Positions 15,799-22,418 of a DNA stretch of 26,549 nt are shown one piece after another. The position numbers and the translations under genes were made by a program. The notes under the pieces were generated by a model, which did not search any database, had not been told where the DNA came from, and saw nothing but the letters and a program-made list of their open reading frames with translations. This DNA comes from Candidatus Saccharimonadales bacterium (GTDB taxonomy: Bacteria; Patescibacteriota; Saccharimonadia; UBA4664; SCTI01). The stretch covers positions 1 to 26,549 of the forward strand of contig JASLFZ010000061.1 of the NCBI GenBank assembly GCA_030150485.1, given 5' to 3'. Within the stretch, counting starts at the first letter, position 1; each line of letters begins with the position of its first letter.

Positions 15799-15851
15799 CT
15801 GCCGAGGCTCTCGGCAGTCCGCAGGATCTCACTTGGTGAGGTCCTGCGGAC
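15799..15851. terminator. Tandem hairpins between convergent orphan operon and polA
   Basis: CTGCCGAG-gct-CTCGGCAG (15799-15817) is followed by a continuous 16-bp stem with one G-U pair and a 3-nt loop (15817-15851). No U-run is present on either strand. Their position between convergent stops suggests a bidirectional transcript end. Confidence 0.6.
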
Positions 15852-15860
15852 CTCACGCAA

Positions 15861-18578
15861 TTATAAATCACCCCAGCTTTTACCAATAGCTGTATCGGCA
15901 GCAATAGGTACGCCCAGATCGTACACGTTTTCCATGGTGTCTTTCATCAGCTTGGCAACCACGTCGCCTTGAGACTCGTCGGCTTCGACGATAAGCTCGT
16001 CGTGAATTTGCAGTAACAGCTGCGCGCCTTCGGGAAGTTTAGGCGCCAGGGCGATCATGGCAAGCTTCATAATATCGGCGGCGGTGCCCTGCAGCGGTAC
16101 GTTTACTGCCATGCGTTCGGCAGCGTTACGGATCTGGAAGTTACTGGAATTAATTTCGGGACAGGGGCGACGGCGGCCAAGCAGCGTGGCGGTGTACTCG
16201 TGCTCGCGGGCAAACTCTTTGGTAGCCTCAATGTAGGCGGCCAGTGGCTGGCGAATCTCAAAGTAACGTTTAATGAACTCCCCCGCTTCCTCGCGGTTCA
16301 TGCCGGTCGCCACACTCAACCCATGGGGGCTCATGCCATACATTACGCCGAAGTTAATGGTTTTGGCGCTGTAGCGTTGCTCCTTGGTAACCTTATCGAG
16401 CGAGATTCCAAACATTTCGGCGGCGGTCTGCTGGTGCAGATCAATCCCCCGCTTGAAGGTTTCAATCATGTTCTTATCTTTGCTGAGTGCCGCGGCCACC
16501 CGGAGCTCAATCTGGGAGTAATCGGCGCTCACAAGCACGCGACCCTTTGGCGCTATAAAGGCTTTGCGGATTTCACGACCAAGCTCGGTGCGAACGGGAA
16601 TGTTCTGCAAGTTAGGATCAGTAGAGCTGAGGCGCCCGGTCTGGGCAATGGTCTGATTAAAGCGTGTATGGATGCGGCCGTGCTTATCAACGAGCTGAGG
16701 TAATGCCTCAACGTACGTAGAACGCAGTTTAGTAAGCTCCCGGTACTCGCTAATTAGCGGGACGATGGGATGAGCGTCGCGCAACTTTTCCAGCTCGGTG
16801 GCAGCGGTGGAAAAGCCGGTTTTGCCTTTCTTTACGCCAACTTTATTGAGGTCCAGCTTAGTAAAGAGAATGTCGGCGAGCTGGGAGGGCGAGGCAATGT
16901 TAAACTGATCGCCGGCCAGGTCCCAGATTTGCTGCTGTAGCTTGGCAATTTCGGCGGTTAACTTTTCATTAAACTTAATGAGAAAGTCACTATCGAGCTG
17001 GATGCCGGTGAGCTCCATATCACCTAATACTTCGATAAGCGGCCATTCGGTTGCGGCGCCGAGCTTATCCAAGCCGGCAGATTTGAGCTCGGGACGCAGC
17101 CGTTCGTAGAGGCGCCAGGTCATATCGGCGTCTTCGGCGGCGTAGCGCGTGGCGGGCTCGATCGCTACCGCGTCGAAGGTGATCTGAGTGCGCCCGCTGC
17201 CAATCACCTCACTAATGGGAATCATTTCGAAGCCAAACTCTTTATACACCAGATCATCAAGCGATTGGCTGCGGCCCAGCGGGTTGAGCAAAAAGGCGGC
17301 TATCATGGTGTCGAAAGCGATGTTCCGCGGCGTAACGCCGTGACGTTTGAGGATCTTGTAGTCGTACTTGGCGTTATGGGCCACCTTGGCAATCGCAGGA
17401 TTCTCAAACACCTCTTTGATGGCAGCGCAAACCTCATTACGCTTTAATTGAGTGCCCTCGGTATGCGCCACCGGGATATAGTAGGCCTCCCCTGTCTTCA
17501 CGCTAACCGAGATACCCACGAGATCGGCTACGATTTCATTAACGCTGGTGGTTTCGGTATCAAAGGCAAAGGCGGAAACGGCCGACAGCGTTTTGACTAG
17601 ATCATTAAGTTTGGCAGCCGTATCAACGGTCTCGTAGCGAACGTCGTCGAGGTGGGCGCGCGTTTTCTCCACGGCAACGGCATCGTTAAATAAGGTTGGA
17701 GCGGTAGTAATTTCTGGCGGCAGCTTGGTCAGAAGATTCTTAAACTCCAGGCGGCGGAACAGCTCGTGCGTGGCAGCGCGATCATACTTACCGAGCTCGG
17801 CCGGCTCAAGCTCGAGCTTAATTGGCGCATCACAGACGATAGTGCTTAATTTTTGGCTTAAATAAGCCATATCTTTGCTATCCACCAGACGCTCCTTCAG
17901 CTTACCCTTCAGCTCGTCAACGTGCTCATAGACGCCATCCAAGCTGCCATAGGTAGTGATCAAATCCTTGGCGGTCTTCTCCCCCACCCCCTCAACTCCA
18001 GGAATATTATCGGAAGCGTCCCCTTTAAGCGCCTTGAGATCGATAAACTGCTGGGGGTCCACGCCATAGCGCTCGTGCAGCGCCGCCAGGTCGTAAATAA
18101 CGGTATCGGTAAAACCGCGCCGCATGGTGTAGACCTTGGTGTTTTCGTCGATTAGCTGCAACTCATCAAGGTCGCCAGTCACAATGATAGTCTCAAGCCC
18201 ATGTTTTTTGGCCTGATGGCCCAGCGTACCAATAATGTCGTCAGCTTCATAGTTCTCGAGCTCAATCCAGGGCAAGCCGAGCGCCTCAGTAACCTCGCGC
18301 GTATAGGGAATTTGAGCATAAAGATCGTCCGGCTGCTTCTTGCGGTGGGCCTTGTAGGCGGGGTACAGCTCCTTTCGAAAGGTGGCGCTAGACTTATCCC
18401 AGGCAACAATAGCGTATTTAGGTTTCAGATCGGCTAGGACTTTTAGCAGAATAGTCGTAAAGCCAAAGGTAGCATTGGTGGGTACACCCTCGGAGTTGCT
18501 AAGGTGCGGTATGGCGTGGTAGCCCCGGTGAAATACCGCGCTCCCATCAACCAGAACGAGACGATCTTTTTTAGCCAT
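15861..18578 (-). CDS. polA: DNA polymerase I
   Basis: The 905-residue protein has all three domains. The N-terminal 5' nuclease (about 1-290) has LVDGSAVFHRGYHA, the acidic cluster in ENYEADDIIG and LKGDASDNIPGV. The 3'-5' exonuclease is intact: FDTETTS with D-x-E, AHNAKYDYKIL, and YAAEDADMTWRL. The polymerase carries NLQNIPVRTELGREIRKAF, SADYSQIELRV, the O-helix RYSAKTINFGVMYGMSPHGL and the C-motif QIHDELIVEA. Many PolA proteins have lost proofreading, so its retention is notable. Start ATG 18578 follows an extended -10 (TGGTATACT) by 6 nt, with no Shine-Dalgarno; the ATG at 18602 would predate the promoter. Confidence 0.97.
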   Translation of the reverse strand: MAKKDRLVLVDGSAVFHRGYHAIPHLSNSEGVPTNATFGFTTILLKVLADLKPKYAIVAWDKSSATFRKELYPAYKAHRKKQPDDLYAQIPYTREVTEALGLPWIELENYEADDIIGTLGHQAKKHGLETIIVTGDLDELQLIDENTKVYTMRRGFTDTVIYDLAALHERYGVDPQQFIDLKALKGDASDNIPGVEGVGEKTAKDLITTYGSLDGVYEHVDELKGKLKERLVDSKDMAYLSQKLSTIVCDAPIKLELEPAELGKYDRAATHELFRRLEFKNLLTKLPPEITTAPTLFNDAVAVEKTRAHLDDVRYETVDTAAKLNDLVKTLSAVSAFAFDTETTSVNEIVADLVGISVSVKTGEAYYIPVAHTEGTQLKRNEVCAAIKEVFENPAIAKVAHNAKYDYKILKRHGVTPRNIAFDTMIAAFLLNPLGRSQSLDDLVYKEFGFEMIPISEVIGSGRTQITFDAVAIEPATRYAAEDADMTWRLYERLRPELKSAGLDKLGAATEWPLIEVLGDMELTGIQLDSDFLIKFNEKLTAEIAKLQQQIWDLAGDQFNIASPSQLADILFTKLDLNKVGVKKGKTGFSTAATELEKLRDAHPIVPLISEYRELTKLRSTYVEALPQLVDKHGRIHTRFNQTIAQTGRLSSTDPNLQNIPVRTELGREIRKAFIAPKGRVLVSADYSQIELRVAAALSKDKNMIETFKRGIDLHQQTAAEMFGISLDKVTKEQRYSAKTINFGVMYGMSPHGLSVATGMNREEAGEFIKRYFEIRQPLAAYIEATKEFAREHEYTATLLGRRRPCPEINSSNFQIRNAAERMAVNVPLQGTAADIMKLAMIALAPKLPEGAQLLLQIHDELIVEADESQGDVVAKLMKDTMENVYDLGVPIAADTAIGKSWGDL

Positions 18579-18584
18579 ATTCCC

Positions 18585-18590
18585 AGTATA
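18585..18590 (-). promoter_or_regulatory. Extended -10 (TGGTATACT) for polA, leaderless spacing
   Basis: It ends 6 nt before the polA ATG on the minus strand. No consensus -35 is apparent; the upstream 20-bp hairpin starts about 10 bp away. Confidence 0.5.
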
Positions 18591-18600
18591 CCAAGCGGGC

Positions 18601-18647
18601 ACCTCTATCCGAGATTACTCGCCCTTAGAGTAATCTCGGATAGAGGT
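18601..18647 (-). terminator. 20-bp perfect hairpin before polA, probable 3' end of RNA 1
   Basis: The arms 18601-18620 and 18628-18647 pair perfectly over 20 bp with a 7-nt loop (GCCCTTA on the plus strand). There is no U-run. It lies at the end of a strongly promoted structured RNA and just upstream of the polA promoter, so a transcript-end function is likely. Confidence 0.5.
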
Positions 18648-18990
18648 CCGAGCTTCAGCGTTGGCTGAAACTCGGAGAGTGCCACGTGGAAGGAGTCTCG
18701 CTCTTCCGGACGTGAACTGGTCGCGAAGGCCAGTCATCCAGACTCAGGGCTGTTTTCTAGACAGACGTTCACGTTTTGAGCGCTAAAGGCAGTGCACCCA
18801 AAAGGTGAACGTCTAACCAGAAGGTTGGCCGGTAAGCTTCCGTAAATCGCTGCACGCTTTAAGTTGGTTTCGTGAGTATTTGCAGAGGCTTACCGGCTAT
18901 ACCGTTACCGGATTTTCGGCGGATCCATGCGTTGATCCCTCTCGCTTATATTGTTATGGTCCCGACCGGCCGCTGCCGCCTGCTCGATCT
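18601..18990 (-). ncRNA. Candidate structured non-coding RNA 1, about 390 nt
   Basis: A TTGACA-17-TATGCT promoter with an AT-rich upstream stretch drives the minus strand from about 18990. No convincing ORF follows; one unsupported 40-codon frame exists. The sequence is a chain of inverted repeats: GGATC/GATCC, CCG/CGG pairs, GCCGGTAAGC/GCTTACCGGC enclosing CTGCA/TGCAG, AACC-ttct-GGTT, AGACGTTCAC/GTGAACGTCT, CTGT/ACAG, CTGG/CCAG, CACGT/ACGTG with GGAAG/CTTCC, CCGAG+TTCAGC/GCTGAA+CTCGG, and the terminal 20-bp hairpin. I see none of the RNase P signatures (GAGGAAAGUCC, ACAGAA) and no tmRNA or SRP features. It looks like an abundant RNA of unknown class. Confidence 0.6.
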
Positions 18991-18996
18991 ACCCCA

Positions 18997-19025
18997 AGCA
19001 TAGCGCGGTACTTATTTTGTGTCAA
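18997..19025 (-). promoter_or_regulatory. Consensus promoter for candidate RNA 1
   Basis: TTGACA (19020-19025), 17-bp spacer, TATGCT (18997-19002) on the minus strand. The 95 bp upstream (19026-19120) is strongly AT-rich, like an UP element. Confidence 0.75.
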
Positions 19026-19120
19026 GAGTTTTTGACGCAAACAATTTATTTAATCACTATTTCTCGATATAAATTGCATTAATTAATGTCTGTTTGTCTT
19101 AACGTATTAACATCTTTGAC

Positions 19121-19146
19121 AAAAAAATAAAGCCTCCTACGGCTTT
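19121..19146 (-). terminator. Intrinsic terminator of candidate RNA 2
   Basis: The minus strand reads AAAGCC-gtagga-GGCTTT (19129-19146), A, then seven Ts (19121-19127). It is a clear intrinsic terminator. Confidence 0.85.
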
Positions 19147-19342
19147 TGATTAGTGTATTGAGGGGCAGGCGCCCCGGCTGTTGCCGGGACGCCCACACCG
19201 ATTGGAGCATAATTTACTGGTTTCTCATTGGGTGAAGTCCGTTAAGACTTTTTTGCCCAATCCAGGCTATGGACTGCTCCGACCGAGTTAACTCGGAAAC
19301 GGGACTAAACCCGCAGGACTACCTGTCGGTGTTAGCCCGACC

Positions 19343-19456
19343 CTAGTCTTCGACGCAGGAGCCGCCGGCGCCAAGCGCCGTGCGGATGTGGGTATTCGCC
19401 GTGGTGTCCATGGGGGACCTGCCCTCTGCCTGGGAACAACTTGGCATATATGCCAT
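19343..19456 (-). CDS. 37-aa small protein within structured RNA 2
   Basis: The ORF has a Shine-Dalgarno (TAAGGAG, about 9 nt before the ATG) and ends in TAG. The product is small, with two Cys, many Thr/Gly/Ser, an acidic end (CVED) and no membrane segment. Its ATG lies inside a hairpin (19437-19460), so initiation may be restricted. No family is recognised; it could be a regulated microprotein or a leader peptide. Confidence 0.4.
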   Translation of the reverse strand: MAYMPSCSQAEGRSPMDTTANTHIRTALGAGGSCVED

Positions 19457-19460
19457 GTTG
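19437..19460 (-). promoter_or_regulatory. Hairpin enclosing the start codon of the 37-aa ORF
   Basis: CAAC-a-TGGCA-tata-TGCCA-a-GTTG: the ATG lies in the 5' arm and the Shine-Dalgarno is just outside. Melting the stem would expose the start. Confidence 0.5.
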
Positions 19461-19633
19461 TGTATCTCCTTACTCGATGTGTTGTCAGACTCGCCAAGCG
19501 CCACAAGGTGCCTGGCGATGCTAGCCGTCAAGTGATGACAGATGTGATACCGACTTTGGTGAGTCGAGAAAGCCACAGAGCTTTGGTCTGTCTAATGGCC
19601 CTAATTTATCCGCATAACTTGACAACTACCGGC

Positions 19634-19662
19634 ATTGTAGCATAAGATCATTCCTCTGTCAA
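19634..19662 (-). promoter_or_regulatory. Consensus promoter for candidate RNA 2
   Basis: TTGACA (19657-19662), 17-bp spacer, TACAAT (19634-19639) with a TG extension (TGCTACAAT). It begins within a few bases of the TrmB-type gene's stop. Confidence 0.8.
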
Positions 19663-19664
19663 TG

Positions 19665-20450
19665 TTAGTCGACAGATTTTTTGGGGTGATAATTATCCCA
19701 CGCCAACTCGTAGAGCTGCCGCAGGGCGCCAAGAATTTCTGGACTTTCAATGATAACCCCGATGGTATCGTTCGGGTCGTCCGGATAGCTTTGCATCACC
19801 GCCTTATCTTCGAAAAGCATGATATCAGCTTTGGCCCTCTCTGGTAGGCGCTTAGTTTCGCGCATAGCCTTAGGGTCGGAAGGCAATTCTTTACTAAAGG
19901 AGTAAAGCAAGCGAGTCCCAATCTTCTTTTTAAGGCGTTGGGCAGGGGTACGCTCCAACTCTCCTGGATCAATTTTAAGAACCGCATCAAAGTCGGAGAA
20001 TGAATACAACATAGTATTTGGCCGCGTGCGCTTCAACATCTGGCCGTTTATATTAATGAGCCCCTCCATGCCCTTAAAAAACCGCACAATCGGAGCGCCT
20101 TTAGATTCGCCCTTGCTCCCGACGGCGGAGGCCTGCAGCTCCGGCATGAGCCGCTCGAGCTCCTGCTTACGCAGATCAATCTCGTGCTGCTGGCGGGTAA
20201 ACAAAGTACCGAGCGCCTCGGGGGGCTCGGCCACATACACGGTCTTATTCTTTTCCTGCGACTGGCTAACCAGGCCGTACTCGGCCAGCTGATCGAGAAT
20301 CACGTAAGCGGTGGCGCGGTTAACATCTGCCTGGGTGGCAATGCGCTGCACTGGTGACGGACCGAGAAACAGTGCCGCCACATATACTCGAGCCTCTTTG
20401 TCGGAAAGGCCTAACGGCTCTAGGCGGGCGGCTAAATCGGTAATTTGCAT
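19665..20450 (-). CDS. TrmB-family transcriptional regulator
   Basis: The 261-residue protein begins with a TrmB-type winged helix (LSDKEARVYVAALFLGPSPVQRIATQADVNRATAYVILDQL), with recognition-helix residues near 35-50. A coiled-coil dimerisation segment follows (QQHEIDLRKQELERLMPEL), then a PLD-like/effector C-terminal domain. Family knowledge: TrmB proteins, mostly archaeal but also in CPR bacteria, sense sugars or other ligands and repress or activate. Start ATG 20450 was chosen because an extended -10 (TGCTATACT) ends 6 nt before it; the longer frame to 20474 runs into the promoter. A CATTGTCAATG palindrome in the promoter spacer may be its own operator. Confidence 0.85.
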   Translation of the reverse strand: MQITDLAARLEPLGLSDKEARVYVAALFLGPSPVQRIATQADVNRATAYVILDQLAEYGLVSQSQEKNKTVYVAEPPEALGTLFTRQQHEIDLRKQELERLMPELQASAVGSKGESKGAPIVRFFKGMEGLININGQMLKRTRPNTMLYSFSDFDAVLKIDPGELERTPAQRLKKKIGTRLLYSFSKELPSDPKAMRETKRLPERAKADIMLFEDKAVMQSYPDDPNDTIGVIIESPEILGALRQLYELAWDNYHPKKSVD

Positions 20451-20456
20451 ATCCTT

Positions 20457-20484
20457 AGTATAGCACATTGTCAATGTTTTTCAA
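20457..20484 (-). promoter_or_regulatory. Promoter and candidate operator of the TrmB gene
   Basis: TTGAAA, a 16-bp spacer, and TATACT (20457-20462) with a TG extension. The 11-bp palindrome CATTGTCAATG (20466-20476) lies in the spacer. Confidence 0.5.
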
Positions 20485-20520
20485 CGCTTTATTGTGTGAT
20501 TAATGCGGGTACGGCGGCCC

Positions 20521-20538
20521 CGGGACATCCTTGTCCCG
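20521..20538 (-). terminator. Hairpin after the rlpA-like gene
   Basis: CGGGACA-TCCT-TGTCCCG, 7 bp, just past the stop. No U-run follows, so it is a possible transcript end only. Confidence 0.35.
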
Positions 20539-20554
20539 AGACCACCAGATGCAA

Positions 20555-21124
20555 TCAGCCGCTGTGGGCGTAATCCCACTTGACCTCGCCGGTACCTCCA
20601 AAGCCCAGTGCCTCCTTGGGGGCTTGTTGGAGGTCGAATTCGCGGCCAGCCACATAAGGACCGCGGTCAACCACCGTAACGTGCACGCACTTTTCAGTAG
20701 GTTCGTAACAGATACGGAGCCGTGTACCGCAGGGCATGGTCTTGTTGGCGACACCCATTTCGTTTTCCTGATAAACCCCTAGGCCAGGGCAGCCCAGGGG
20801 TCGACCGATGAAGCCAGGGCCGTACCAAGATGCTTCTGCGCTATGTGAGGGATATTTCGGCTTGGGATGGTGTTTGATCCACTCACGGCGCTTGCAGTGG
20901 ATGGTGACGCACAACTGCTTGGGTGTATGTCGAGTTGCTCGCTTCACAAATGCAGGCGAAGCGAGAGAGGTGCCGAGACTATTCGGCAGCGCCGGCGCCA
21001 GAGTGGCACCAGAGCGGGAGTTCGAGTTAGTGCTGGTCTCCGCTCCCGCAGTAGTGGGAATGAGGATCAACATCGAAAGCACGGCTCCTACGAGGATACG
21101 TAGGGCCATTTTGGATTGCGTCAT
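20555..21124 (-). CDS. RlpA-like double-psi beta-barrel secreted protein
   Basis: The 189-residue protein has an N-terminal signal peptide (hydrophobic LRILVGAVLSMLILIPTTAGA, cut near 28) and a linker. The C-terminal RlpA/DPBB domain has ASWYGPGFIGRPLGCPG, MGVANKTMPCGTRL and VTVVDRGPYVAGREFDLQQAPKEALG, including the conserved DRGPY and Asp of this fold. Family knowledge: RlpA proteins bind or cleave denuded peptidoglycan at the septum. Cysteines in CVTIHC, GCPG and PCGTRLRICYEPTEKC could form disulfides, fitting an exported protein. A Shine-Dalgarno (GAAAGG) supports the ATG at 21124. A long structured leader precedes it. Confidence 0.85.
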   Translation of the reverse strand: MTQSKMALRILVGAVLSMLILIPTTAGAETSTNSNSRSGATLAPALPNSLGTSLASPAFVKRATRHTPKQLCVTIHCKRREWIKHHPKPKYPSHSAEASWYGPGFIGRPLGCPGLGVYQENEMGVANKTMPCGTRLRICYEPTEKCVHVTVVDRGPYVAGREFDLQQAPKEALGFGGTGEVKWDYAHSG

Positions 21125-21305
21125 CTTACGCCTTTCTTTTGGGCTGGGTGTGAGAAATCTCTCCTCGGTCCTTCAGTGGGGCTTGGGATGGAGCAATCGC
21201 CCTTCGCGACGGTGTCGGGACGACATTCGGGCAGAAGCCCGGAGTCATCCATACGATTCTAGACGATTACTCCAGACTGATCGCGAGCGATGCAGCCTGG
21301 ATGAC
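21125..21305 (-). promoter_or_regulatory. Structured 5' leader of the rlpA-like gene (riboswitch candidate)
   Basis: From the predicted start near 21305, the RNA opens with an 8-bp stem GTCATCCA/TGGATGAC (21298-21305 with 21244-21251) around an inner CCAG/CTGG-CTG/CAG-ATCG/CGAT stem. Hairpins follow at 21228-21241 (CGGGC-agaa-GCCCG), 21213-21225 (TGTCG-gga-CGACA) and 21197-21209 (TCGC/GCGA), then a single-stranded stretch to the Shine-Dalgarno. Cell-wall hydrolase genes often have c-di-AMP (ydaO) riboswitches, but I do not find that consensus. The class is unknown. Confidence 0.5.
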
Positions 21306-21311
21306 CCTTTT

Positions 21312-21340
21312 ATCTTATCATTACAGGTTTGGCGGCTCAA
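21312..21340 (-). promoter_or_regulatory. Promoter for the rlpA-like gene
   Basis: TTGAGC (21335-21340), 17-bp spacer, TAAGAT (21312-21317) with a TG extension (TGATAAGAT). The predicted start near 21305 is the first base of the leader stem. Confidence 0.6.
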
Positions 21341-21349
21341 GCATGAGCA

Positions 21350-21661
21350 CTATTGGTTGATGTAGGTATCAGGATGTTCGGAGGGGTCTTGGGTGTCCGC
21401 ATCGCTGCCATCGGGAGCTTCCATAGCGGTTTGGCGCGCATCGGCAATGAAGAGATCGTCCGCCCTTAAGTCGTGCTCAACGGCTCTTGCTTCAGCTTCA
21501 GCGGCGGCGGCGTAGTATTCAGCTGCTTCGTTGCGACCGCCGGCGTTATCTACCTTACTATCAGCCAGTTCCTCCAGTGTGCGAGCTAGGCGCCGCTGTT
21601 CATTGGCAGAGGCGCGAGGATCTTCAGGGCCTGACGATTCCGGCGAGGGTGAGCCACTCAT
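21350..21661 (-). CDS. Hypothetical acidic, Ala-rich protein
   Basis: The 103-residue protein has a Ser/Pro/Glu-rich start, an alanine-rich charged helix (AAEYYAAAAEAEARAVEHD), and an acidic Asp/Ser/Pro tail. No membrane or signal segment is seen. Its ATG overlaps the kinase stop (TAATG), so translation is coupled. I do not recognise a family. Confidence 0.55.
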   Translation of the reverse strand: MSGSPSPESSGPEDPRASANEQRRLARTLEELADSKVDNAGGRNEAAEYYAAAAEAEARAVEHDLRADDLFIADARQTAMEAPDGSDADTQDPSEHPDTYINQ

Positions 21662-22275
21662 TAAAACGTACTCACGTCATAGCGCGGAAGGAGATTGGGG
21701 AAATCGCGAACCATGGCGGCGGCGGCAGCCGTAAGCTGTTCCAGGGTGCCATCGTTTGCGATGGTGGTGTCGGCGGCCGCAATAACCGCCTCAATCTGTT
21801 GAGCGGTACCGGCCCGCTCGGCCTCTTCGTTCGCCTTAAAGGTTTCGAAGCTAATATCATCGCCGGGGCGGGCACGCAGCCTGGAGCGCTCATAGCGAGT
21901 TTCAAGCGGTACATCGATAACGGCAATTTTGTCGCCACGCTCGTGCAGGAAGGTTACCTCAACAGCTTGACGCAAGCCGGGGTAGAGCAGAACCTCAATG
22001 CGGCTGGCTTGGGCTTGGGCAATTGACTGCTCGAGCCAGTAGGTGTAGCCGTGCGTTTCGGCAACGAGGTCGACCACATGGCGGAGCAGCGCGCGGTCGC
22101 CAGGGTCGCCAAGGTTGTGGTCGCGAACGTATTGGCGAATGAGATCGCCTGAGGAAACGAGAGCAACCTTGGTAGTGATGGCGACGAACTCGGTTTTAAG
22201 CAGGGCAGCAAAGGTGTCTTTGCCAGCGCCGGCGTACCCGGCGAGCGCCAGGATGGCGGGTTTTTGATCTGTCAT
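21661..22275 (-). CDS. P-loop nucleotide kinase-like protein (CoaE/dNMP kinase-like)
   Basis: The 204-residue protein has the P-loop GYAGAGKDT at about 12-20. It also has a LID-like segment with Arg residues (LETRYERSRLRARPGDD) and an end resembling dephospho-CoA kinase (ADTTIANDGTLEQL). Family knowledge points to a monophosphate kinase or dephospho-CoA kinase, but the substrate is not readable. The ATG at 22275 was preferred because an extended -10 (TGCTATGAT) ends 7 nt before it; the longer frame from 22287 overlaps that element. No Shine-Dalgarno is seen. It is translationally coupled to the orphan gene downstream. Confidence 0.7.
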   Translation of the reverse strand: MTDQKPAILALAGYAGAGKDTFAALLKTEFVAITTKVALVSSGDLIRQYVRDHNLGDPGDRALLRHVVDLVAETHGYTYWLEQSIAQAQASRIEVLLYPGLRQAVEVTFLHERGDKIAVIDVPLETRYERSRLRARPGDDISFETFKANEEAERAGTAQQIEAVIAAADTTIANDGTLEQLTAAAAAMVRDFPNLLPRYDVSTF

Positions 22276-22282
22276 ACATGTA

Positions 22283-22288
22283 ATCATA
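22283..22288 (-). promoter_or_regulatory. Extended -10 (TGCTATGAT) for the P-loop kinase gene
   Basis: It ends 7 nt before the chosen ATG, consistent with leaderless initiation. It lies beyond two terminator-like hairpins downstream of rpoD. Confidence 0.5.
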
Positions 22289-22305
22289 GCAGACCTGGGG
22301 CTTCT

Positions 22306-22345
22306 AAAAACTACTACTCATATTTGAGTACTAAACTAGTAGTAG
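22306..22345 (-). terminator. Second, AT-rich terminator-like hairpin after rpoD
   Basis: CTACTACT...AGTAGTAG, or alternatively the inner ACTCA-tatt-TGAGT, followed on the minus strand by TTTTT. The two pairings compete. It is a back-up terminator for rpoD. Confidence 0.5.
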
Positions 22346-22376
22346 CGTGCACGGATTTGAGTGGTGGTTTTACAAC

Positions 22377-22396
22377 AAAAAAGCGGCCGAAGCCAC
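22377..22396 (-). terminator. Intrinsic terminator of rpoD
   Basis: The minus strand reads GTGGC-TTCG-GCCGC then TTTTTT: a UUCG tetraloop stem with one G-U pair and a U-run. Confidence 0.85.
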
Positions 22397-22418
22397 ATTC
22401 TTGTAGCGTAGGGGCTGC

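Larger units (their letters stand above)
19121..19627 (-). ncRNA. Candidate structured RNA 2, about 507 nt, with an internal small ORF
   Basis: This minus-strand unit is bounded by a consensus promoter (TTGACA-17-TACAAT) and an intrinsic terminator. The 5' part holds several stems: GTTGTCA/TGACAAC long range, AAAGC/GCTTT, CGACT/AGTCG, GTCA/TGAC, CGCCA/TGGCG. The 3' part holds GTCGG/CCGAC, CGGG/CCCG, CCGAG-TTAA-CTCGG, GGAGCA/TGCTCC enclosing TTGGG/CCCAA with AGTC/GACT, and GGCG-CCCGGC-aaca-GCCGGG-CGCC. Between them is a 37-codon ORF with a Shine-Dalgarno. No tRNA-like ends or T-arm are seen, so it is not an evident tmRNA. It may be a dual-function RNA or a heavily structured small mRNA. Confidence 0.6.

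Noticed and set aside
18601..19627. RNase P RNA, tmRNA or SRP RNA in the polA-TrmB gap
   Set aside because: No GAGGAAAGUCC/ACAGAA core, no tRNA-like ends or T-arm, and no GGAAG-GCAGCC loop in a fitting context on either strand.
19388..19645. 85-codon plus-strand ORF
   Set aside because: It runs antisense through the structured RNA 2 and its promoter, has no ribosome-binding site, and its translation shows no protein-like pattern.
20500..20754. 84-codon minus-strand ORF
   Set aside because: It is a frame-shifted shadow of the RlpA-like gene, whose domain motifs are clear in the other frame.
21125..21305. ydaO (c-di-AMP) riboswitch
   Set aside because: The leader is structured and upstream of a wall protein, but I could not match the conserved ydaO blocks, so I call it only a structured leader.
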